Source of the DNA: Fragum whitleyi
Taxonomy: Eukaryota > Mollusca > Bivalvia > Cardiida > Cardiidae
Assembly (NCBI GenBank): GCA_948146395.1
Contig: OX411545.1
Location: 15,551,526-15,615,525 of the forward strand
Length of the DNA stretch: 64,000 nt
Direction: 5' to 3'
The notes below the pieces were generated by a model. The model saw only the letters and a program-made list of their open reading frames with translations. It ran no database searches and was not told the DNA's origin. A program made the position numbers and the translations under genes. Below are positions 56,552-64,000 of this stretch, in pieces (within the stretch, counting starts at the first letter, position 1; every line of letters starts with the position of its first letter).

Positions 56552-56620
56552 GAGTGAGTGATCAAAGGTCAATTTTCTCTATACACTGTATAGACAAAAT
56601 TGACCTTTGATCACTCACTC
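56552..56620. repeat. Near-perfect hairpin
   Basis: GAGTGAGTGATCAAAGGTCA pairs with TGACCTTTGATCACTCACTC, loop TCTATACACTGTATAGA itself palindromic. A degenerate copy is at 20225-20335. Confidence 0.9.
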
Positions 56621-57865
56621 AACATTGTGGATATATATTCCGAGTCGTCGATCCCTCCACTTTCTGGAGGGACAAAAGAGTATCTCTTCATCCTTGAAAG
56701 GCACTTGACTCTCGATTTTTACCGCATTTTTATGTCAATCAAGGTACTGAAAGTCCTGTTTTGGAACATATTTGATTAACGTCAAAGCATTTCCAACTTT
56801 AAAATTTTAAAAAAAATGGGGCGAAAAGTTTTGAATTAAAAAGAATATATAAATATGTCTAAATGATAAAAGCTTCTTCCGACGATGTAAATATAAACGA
56901 GTTTCATTAGTGATCATTTTGGCAATTTGAATGAAGGATAGGATCCAAATGTATTGAAAAAATTAATAACTGTGGGAATCGTTCGTGGGACATCTTGCGA
57001 AAATAATGCTAAGCCACTTCATAACATTGTTTTGTTTCGAAACCACTGTTTACTCAAAATGGAAGGTTGAACTTTTTGCATGTGATACTTTTATCAGCTT
57101 TAACTTGGTGCATCGATGAGCAAATCCAAGTCGAACTTGTGAAAACTACATAATATATATCATCCCGGATGATTCAGTACATGCGGCTAATGAATTGGTA
57201 TCTGACAAAGTGCCAAAATGGAATGATATTGTGATATGCATGTTTCTGTGCAACTCGACATTCTGTCCACCTAAATGGGAATGCACAAAGCAGGCAAAAC
57301 ATGTATTATCTCCTATATAAATAGAAAAAATGCAAAAATAAGAAACAGTTGAGCAGAGGCTAGATGGAAACAAGTCAAAAGACACAATGCACAAGCGACC
57401 TTGGCTAAAACTATATTTATAAACAGGAATTGGGGTGGATTTATGATGAGTTCTCGTTAAGAAGCAAAGCCAAAATTGTCTACGACGACCGGATATTCAC
57501 ATAAGTAAAACCAATTGCCTGTATCCAGGGTGCAATTTAACGTCCGTATGTGTTTAACTATTGTACGACGCTTTTCACCTAGGAACGGTAGTAAAGTTTT
57601 GTAATGTTCGGGGAATGTTTTCATCTTGAACGTAGTGATCGGAAGAAGCTAGATTTTCGGAATTGTAGCCATACTTTTGCGCATTGCGGTTCCGCGCAAA
57701 CAATACAGTCTACTATGCCTGCCGACCTAATCGCTACGCATACTTTGCGTACGATTTTTAAATCGGACAGTGAAGCCCGAATTTATATACACCGTTTTCC
57801 AGACATCCAATCTGTTGGACACACTACATTTTTACCTTTACCTTTTACCTTTATTTTCTGAGCAA
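56621..57865. other. No gene assigned
   Basis: Open frames at 57146-57394 (minus) and 57604-57861 (plus) have no domain I recognise. No repeats shared with the rest of the window were seen. Confidence 0.35.
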
Positions 57866-58455
57866 TGTGTTCGAGCAAAACTATGTGTTTTCAAACACCG
57901 AAGAAACGGCCTTTTCAGTCACAATCTACAAACTTTTTTTATCTTGTTTTCTTTTGTGACAAATAAAGAAGAGGCTAATACGAAAATTGATGTAATTTTC
58001 GCTTTCAGTAATTACCAGTTAGTATTTTCAGTGTTTATAACAAGATTTTCGGTTGAGTACAGGAGTTGAAACGTACAATAGGTTAACTGTATAATAAATA
58101 TCTAGCAGTTACAATATTACTGCTCCGATTTTTTTCTCGAACGGTCATTTACCAGTTGTAGGGCTGACAACCAATCAAATTCTGTTATGATTATCACGTG
58201 GTCAAAACCCACGTTTACCGAGGCTGGACACTTACATTTTGCATGTTCTCCGCTGAGCTATTTGTTCTAGACAAAGAACGCAGAAACGGCCTTTTCAGTT
58301 ACAATCTACATTTTTTTTCTCTTCCACAGTTGCGTCAAAGAAGGAAGAGGCTTATACATTATTTGATGTAATTTTCGTTTTTATAATTACCAATTAGTAT
58401 CTTTGACAGCGTTTTTACAAGCTTTTCGGTTGAGTAAAGGAATTAAAATTATCTT
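57866..58455. repeat. Tandem segmental duplication, ~380-bp spacing
   Basis: 57893-58070 and 58272-58445 share AACGGCCTTTTCAGT, CACAATCTAC, GAAGAGGCT, TTGATGTAATTTTCG, AATTACCA, TTAGTAT and TTTTCGGTTGAGTA in the same order, with small insertions between. This suggests an old duplication of a stretch of unknown role. Confidence 0.8.
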
Positions 58456-58910
58456 CGTGCTGTTCTAATTTGTTATTCTAAAAACTGTTTAATGTGATCA
58501 ATGTCTATCCCTGCGGAGGGGATACATTGTAAAAAAGGGGAAACAACTTCTTATATTTCTTAAAAGAACAACAACAACAATTCCTTACTCCCCCCTTCCT
58601 CTTCGTTTTCCTTCGTCTCGAGTTTTTCGTCTGTTGGAATCTTCTGCTTCTATAGTTGACATGGTTTAACCCTAGTCTATTTTTAGCATAGATTTCTTTG
58701 CCATTGCGTTGATTTTGATCGGTTTATTAGGGTTTACGCCGTTTTCGACTGATGCGGTCATATTGAGCGGCTGGAGTACCTAGCCATGTATTCCTTTTGT
58801 TTCTAATACCAGTACTACCACAACACCCTTACCCACCCTCCAGCTGCTCCATCATCGCGAGATCAAACCATTGATGGACGACATATTCGTCTGTAAGGGT
58901 ATTTGCCGCG

Positions 58911-58981
58911 ACCGAGTATCGAACCCGGGACCTCTCGAACGAGACGCAGGTGCGTTACAAACTGCGCTAAGGCCTAGGATT
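58911..58981 (-). repeat. tRNA-derived, SINE-like sequence
   Basis: Minus strand: CTTAGCGCAGTTTGTAACGC (A box) and CCCGGGTTCGATACTCGG (B box) at tRNA spacing. The acceptor stem does not form and no 3' tail is evident. It is either the tRNA head of a SINE or a tRNA pseudogene. Confidence 0.5.
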
Positions 58982-59349
58982 ACCGTTACGTTTTGATAAA
59001 TCGTCGGTGCTGTTAAAAAATATCGTAACTACGACTTTACTCAAGCCGTACTTACGAGATTTTATAACAACACCTACGAAATATTTTTTGTCCGATATTG
59101 CGTCATTGTTAACTGGATTAAGTCGTTTCCCAATGTGTTCTAACTTTTAGCTCTCTGCGCGAAAAAGGGCTTTTCCAGTCCACTGGACCATGGCTAAATA
59201 ATTCTGTTGAAATTTCATGTGCAATTTTGGTATTTCTTCTGTTACTGTGCCTATACACTGCAGAGACATGACCGGGATTTGCCATTATCTGCCTCTATAT
59301 AAATGTTTCCCTCAGGCATCAAATTGATGCCGGTCTATCCCCTTGACGT

Positions 59350-59416
59350 CTGACCGTATAGCGAAGTTGGCAGCATGTTGGATAACCAATCCTAGTTGAA
59401 CTGGGTTCAGTCCCAA
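59350..59416 (+). repeat. tRNA-derived, SINE-like sequence
   Basis: TATAGCGAAGTTGGCAGC matches the A-box consensus; GGGTTCAGTCCC is a near B box 43 bases on. The stems are poor. Confidence 0.4.
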
Positions 59417-59614
59417 GTTGAGTGGAAATGTTTTGTGACATATCTCTCAAGTTGAGTGGATATAAATCTGTAAACTCCAGTTGGATGAGCTGGCGATGTC
59501 CTCAAAAAGATGGAGTGTCAAGACAAAAAACTCACAAATTGGGCAAATATTTTACCAACTTTTATTGTCCAAATTTAAGTCTTTTGATTGACGAACTATT
59601 GAGCTATCTCAGCC

Positions 59615-59665
59615 TCTCAATGATGCCCGATTTACAGTGCTGACAGATGCCCGATTTACAGTGCT
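59615..59665. repeat. 25-bp tandem duplication
   Basis: GATGCCCGATTTACAGTGCT followed by GACA is repeated back to back. Confidence 0.9.
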
Positions 59666-59817
59666 GACAGCACTTTGATTTTTACCTGCGACTATGAGAC
59701 TACAGGTTATTCGCCAGTGTCACGCTTATAGAACACTGAGGTTAAAAAGCGAGCAGGATCTGCAATAGGTCGGGATTGGGGAATCATCGTCTTTGTAGGC
59801 CTACTAAGCTGTTACTA

Positions 59818-59893
59818 GCCGCCGTCATAGCGCTGTTGGTAGCGCGTCGGAGTATCAATCTAGAGGTTCATGGTTCGATCCTCGACGGCGGCA
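59818..59893 (+). tRNA. tRNA-like sequence, probably a pseudogene or SINE head
   Basis: GCCGCCG at the start pairs perfectly with CGGCGGC at 59886-59892, with A as discriminator. A D-arm (GCGC / GCGC around TGTTGGTA) and a T loop (GTTCGATCC) are present, with pol III A and B boxes at the usual spacing. However, three extra bases lie between acceptor and D stem, the T stem pairs at only two of five positions, and the anticodon stem is poor. No anticodon can be assigned with confidence. Confidence 0.4.
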
Positions 59894-60059
59894 CTCATTC
59901 TTTCCGACTATTTGACTCCCACCAATGGGTCGTTGTTTGTAGACCTATGTTGGATTGCTGCTTGAGGCTAGGAAAAGAAGATTGTTGTACTGGTGTGAGA
60001 AATACAAGGTATCCATTGGTTAGTGCCCAAGCTGCTCCGATTTAATTTAAAATTGTTGA

Positions 60060-60904
60060 AAGCGCCGTAAATCCCATTCTAACGAACAAACCTAACTGTT
60101 GGTACACAGGTCACAATAAAATGAAAAGCTGTCAAATGTTCATTTAATTTTCTCCATACCTTATCATGAGTCGAAGAATTTATATATTAGGGTTTTTGGA
60201 CAGCTTTGGAGCTTTTTTGAGTGATTTGAGTGAGCGTTTGGAATTAATGATTGGAGCGCTGTACGATTGATTTTGAACGGTGTTGATCAAAATGTGTGTT
60301 CACTTCACGATGTGATTTAGTGTAACATTTAAAAAATGGCGTCACTTTAAAACTCGTTACTTCTGTACCCTCAAGTGATTTTGAAGACGCATTTGTTTTA
60401 GTTTGCAAGCAATGTTATATACTCAAAGAGAGATAAATGATTTTACAACATTTTTTCAAATACGTTTTCCAATTTCTTAAAACGGCGTAATGAATAAATT
60501 GCGTCGCGAAATTAAAGCAACATTTATTTTTTTGATGTCCCACGTTACACATTGCTCTTCTATAATCTGATATTCTGTGGTCTTCTATGTAAAGCACAAA
60601 TGGTATCCGCAAAATCACAACAACAAAAAATAATGACTTGTTATTTACGGTTATTATGATAAATTTTGAATTTAGAAATCGAGAATAAGAAATTGGAGAA
60701 ATGCAAAAGGACATGAAAGTGTCCCACATCATTAGAAAACTGCAAGCGTAATATTAGGAGATGTGTTATTTCATGTAATATCATACGGATGATTACGAAT
60801 TTGGGACATTTGCGTGTAAGTCGCAAAAAGTGAACGTTCTATGACGAATACTTTTGATCTAGTTTGGACTTGTACGAGTCCTGTGTTTGATCAATATCAG
60901 TATT
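60060..60904. other. Palindromic-MITE fragment and unassigned sequence
   Basis: 60195-60320 matches the right arm of the family at 940-1770 (TTGAGTGAGCGTTTGGAATT, ATTGGAGCGCTG). The remainder, including minus-strand frames of 61-105 codons at 60415-60826, shows no domain. Confidence 0.45.
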
Positions 60905-61143
60905 TGAGCCTGTGCGTGACATTTCCAGCGATTTCACACGAGCACGAGGTACAAACTTTGAGCAGTGTACACAAGGACACAATGCACTAAGAAGATATTC
61001 TGACCGCCCAAGGAGCGATGAAGACTTTACCTGTCAATATAACGCGGAGTGAAGACTCTGGTGAGACTGTGCGGTTGTACAGGCTGGCCAGAAGCTTTGA
61101 TTTGCGCACATGTGAAATTGTTGGAAATATCACGTTTAGGCTC
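60905..61143. mobile_element. Family A foldback MITE
   Basis: GAGCCTGTGCGTGACATTTC at the left, GGAAATATCACGTTTAGGCT at the right, central hairpin 61051-61099 (partly decayed). Confidence 0.8.
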
Positions 61144-61162
61144 ATTTGTAACTATATTTATA

Positions 61163-62522
61163 ACAAGAGGACCAAGATGGTCCTAGATCGCTCACCTGAG
61201 TCTCTTTGACCCCTGGGACATCACATTTATTAGATAAGAAGATGTCAAAAAGAAGATAATTGCCTAAGATCAATACCATGGAACGTTTTCAGCAAAGAGC
61301 AAGACAGATATGCCTTTTTGCTCTTTGATTCTATGTAAAAAGGGATGCACCCGGTCGGACCCCAAATGTGATCCCAGGGTCTTGATATGAACAAATTTGG
61401 AAAAGGTCCATGAGATGATGCTACATACTAAATATAAAAGATGTCTGCCTACTGGTTTCAAAAAAGAAGATTTTTGAAGGTTTTCCTATTTTCACCCTTC
61501 GTGCTCAGATGAGCTGAAAGGGATGCGCCCGGGTGGAGCCCAAATATGACCCAAGGGTCATGATATGAACAAACTTGGTAGGGGCCCACTAGATGATACT
61601 ACATACCAAAAATGAAAGCAGTGTGCCCTCTGGTTTCAATTAAAGAAGATTTTAAAAGATTTTCGCTCTTTGATTCTATGTAAAAAGGGTTGCGCCCGGG
61701 TGGAGCCCAAATATGATGCTAGAGTCTTGATATGAACAAACTTGGTAGAGGTCTACTAGATGATGCTTACATACCAAATATGAAAGCTGTTTGCCTTCTG
61801 GTTTCATAGAAGAAGTTTTTTGAAGATTTTCAGTTTTTTACCCTTCGTGCTCATAAGAGATAAAGGGATGCACCCGTGCAAAGCCCAAATATGACCCAGG
61901 GGTCTTGATATGAACAAACTTGGTAGAGGCCCACTAGGTGATGCTACATACCAAATATGAAAGCTGTCAGCCTTCTGGCATCTTGTCGAGCCAAGGGTTA
62001 CGAACGTTTTACTTATCGAGAAGATCTTATCGGTTCGATACCCCTTGACTCGTGAAGATGGCCTTCTGGTTTCAGAGAAGAAGATTTTTAAAGATTTTCG
62101 CTCTTTGATTCTATGTAAAAAGGGTTGGGCCCGGGCAAAGCCCAAATATGACCCAAGGGTCTTGATATGAACAAACTTGGTAGAGGTCCACTAGATGATG
62201 CTACCTACCAAATATGAAAGCTCTCTGCCTTCTGGTTTCAGAGAAGATGATTTTGAAAGATTTTCATATTTTCACCCTTTTTGTTAAGGGTAAAGGGAAA
62301 GTTAAGGGTGGATTTCATTTATTTGAACAACTTTGGTAGAGCTTGACCCAAGGAACATCCCTGCCAAGTTTCATCAAGATTGGCCCACTGGTTTAGGAGG
62401 AGAAGATGTTTAAAGAAATTGTGGACGACGGACGACGCACGACGCACGACTGACGACGGACGACGGACATTCTACGATCACAATAGCTCACCTTGAGCAC
62501 TTCGTGCTCAGGTGAGCTAAAA
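61163..62522 (+). mobile_element. Pearl-like element with about six ~170-bp core repeats
   Basis: 5' AACAAGAGGACCAAGATGGT and CCTAGATCGCTCACCTGAG. Core units have landmark CTTGATATGAACAAA near 61380, 61558, 61726, 61906 and 62160. A GACGACGGACGACGCACGAC tract (62422-62470) follows, then the 3' hairpin GAGCACTTCGTGCTC and AGGTGAGCTAAAAA. It shares termini with the elements at 9763 and 32428 although the core repeat is different. One core unit is interrupted by an 82-bp MITE. Confidence 0.87.
61979..62060. mobile_element. 82-bp MITE with 9-bp target duplication
   Basis: The ends CATCTTGTCGAGCCAAGGG and complement of CCCCTTGACTCGTGAAGATG are inverted repeats. The direct repeat GCCTTCTGG flanks it at 61970-61978 and 62061-62069. 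Removing it restores a core unit equal to its neighbours. A 9-bp duplication is typical of Mutator-like transposases. Confidence 0.9.
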
Positions 62523-62819
62523 ATAAATAGTTTTTTTATCAATGACAGTCTTTCTTCACAAAAGCAAAACAACAGCTGGCCAGTTTCCGGATGTTCTCAT
62601 TCAACATGCTATATTCCGACAGAAAAAAATAAGTTATTGCAGAAAATGCGACAAATGAATTAAAAAATGTCTTAAATGTTTTTATTTTGTCCTTGAATAA
62701 TCAAAACCTCGTAAATACATCTTTGTAAACATGGGGGGCGGTGTTTGGTCGCCTTCTGAAGCTTTGTTCCTTGAACCACACGATCGGCTAGCGCTCACTA
62801 GACATCATATTGATGGCTC

Positions 62820-62877
62820 AGCGCAAAACAGTTGTAACTCCCTATACGGTTATAGGCAGTTGTTACTGTTTCGCGCT
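62820..62877. repeat. Hairpin, copy of 23165-23227
   Basis: GCGCAAAACAGTTGTAACTC and its partial complement GTTGTTACTGTTTCGCGC. Confidence 0.8.
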
Positions 62878-63785
62878 AAGACAGCGAGATCATTTTACTA
62901 TTTCCACTTCACCTTACTCGGGCTATTGGGCACGGGTATTCGAAAAGTACCGTTATTAATGCTCGCAAAGAGGTGAAGGCATTCCTTAAATCAATCGTAA
63001 ACTGTCATTATTCAAATCGGCAGTAGTCCTAAACAATTCGTAATATTCCGTTAACAAATCGTTATCGTCAAACATCGTAAAAAATGGGTTGTGAGTGCAT
63101 AACGGCCCATTAGAATTTGTTACGGATGCATAAGACCAGTTTGAAACACCTACATTATGCTACAGACTATTTGATGATTGGTTTACGGACGAGGAGGGTT
63201 TTGTCTGCCATCTCATATCCACATGGATATCTACGGGTATATAAAAGTAATTTAAGGAAGCGAGTGTGTTATTCAAGAATGCTCGCGGATGCTTACGAAT
63301 GGATTCGACTTACAAAAATATGACGATGGTCCCAAAGGATCCGTAGTTAATTTCCGTAGGTGTGAACCCGGTATAACTCTATTTTGTCCTCGTATCATGA
63401 TATCAAATGGATTAACGCATGAATTGACTAAAATTGACTCCTAAAATGTCATCATAGTGTATAAAGACGTCGGTTTTCATTCAACCCATATCTTTAGGTG
63501 ATATTTATTTTGAATTGAAAAATTTTAGAAGATAATTAGACTAGTTAGAAAAAGGTAAAGTTCCATATGACCAAAAAAAAAGGGGGGGGGGTTAACGTAT
63601 CTAGTTTTTCTAATTTCCTAGAAAGAGAAGAAGTATAAAGAGGTTTTTTTCAAATACAATGTACATTATGTAGTTGGATTTCTTCAACGACGAGATAGTC
63701 GAAACCAGGGGTCTGTTGTACTGAAAAGTTTAAGATTATTTTTTGCGTAAGTCAAATATTAAAGTTGCTTCTACAAAAATAACTA
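62878..63785. other. No gene seen
   Basis: No exon or repeat recognised apart from a poly-G run (63581-63590). Frames at 62731-62976 and 63117-63323 do not resemble known proteins. Confidence 0.35.
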
Positions 63786-63790
63786 AAAAT

Positions 63791-63866
63791 GGAATTCTGT
63801 CATGCAACATCTCATTGCAATCGTCTTGTAAAGACGATTTCATTGAGATGTTGCTAGTCAGAATCC
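63791..63866. repeat. 76-bp hairpin
   Basis: GGAATTCTGTCATGCAACAT / CTCATTGCAATCGTCTT pairs with AAGACGATTTCATTGAGATG / TTGCTAGTCAGAATCC with a GTA turn. Confidence 0.9.
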
Positions 63867-64000
63867 ATCAATGAATGAAAACACCAGATACGATTATTGA
63901 TTTTGACTTACGATTAATATTTTCGTAAGATGTTAAGCCCTAATGAAGCCATTGTCTAGATCAGTCAACCCGGTTTGCAGGATACAAAAGCGTTTGCAAA

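Noticed and set aside
63117..63323. 68-codon open frame near the right edge
   Set aside because: No recognisable motif, no splice partners, and composition like its flanks.

Overview
The window is eukaryotic nuclear DNA. It is AT-rich, with short exons separated by long repeat-filled introns and GT/AG splice sites. The repeats suggest a bivalve mollusc, probably a heterodont: long elements with a tandem 150-180 bp core, a (GACG)n tract and a 3' hairpin closely resemble the 'pearl' family described from bivalves. A C1q-domain gene also fits a bivalve. The organism assignment is inference; nothing in the window names the species.

Four protein genes can be supported. (1) 95-5790, minus: the first four coding exons of a gene with an FBXL4-type N-terminal domain, continuing past the left edge. 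(2) 18410-19285, plus: an apparently single-exon secreted coiled-coil C1q-domain protein. (3) 42444-22494, minus: gamma-glutamyl hydrolase (GGH), eight coding exons over 20 kb, with the C-terminal exon not securely found. (4) 55762-53735, minus: a two-exon, 496-residue vanin/biotinidase-type pantetheinase. GGH and C1q converge. The four genes do not form one pathway. GGH trims folate polyglutamates, the vanin homologue cleaves pantetheine, and the C1q protein is probably an immune lectin.

Most of the rest is mobile DNA. A dead Tc1/mariner transposon (2051-3878) lies in intron 2 of the FBXL4-like gene. About a dozen pearl-like elements or fragments are present, one nested inside another (26526-27789 in 25048-28073). 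An almost unmutated 437-bp miniature LTR element (37723-38159) ends 26 bp from a GGH splice acceptor. Many foldback MITEs of several families are present, along with a few tRNA-derived, SINE-like sequences at 47-60 kb.

The least expected observations are these. Three foldback families with different termini share a central hairpin whose inner stem is conserved while its outer stem changes in both arms. The 3' half of GGH exon 8 is triplicated with its splice donor, and a pearl-like element splits the middle copy. A 144-bp repeat that preserves reading frame carries the splice donor of the first FBXL4-like exon. An 82-bp MITE has a 9-bp target duplication.
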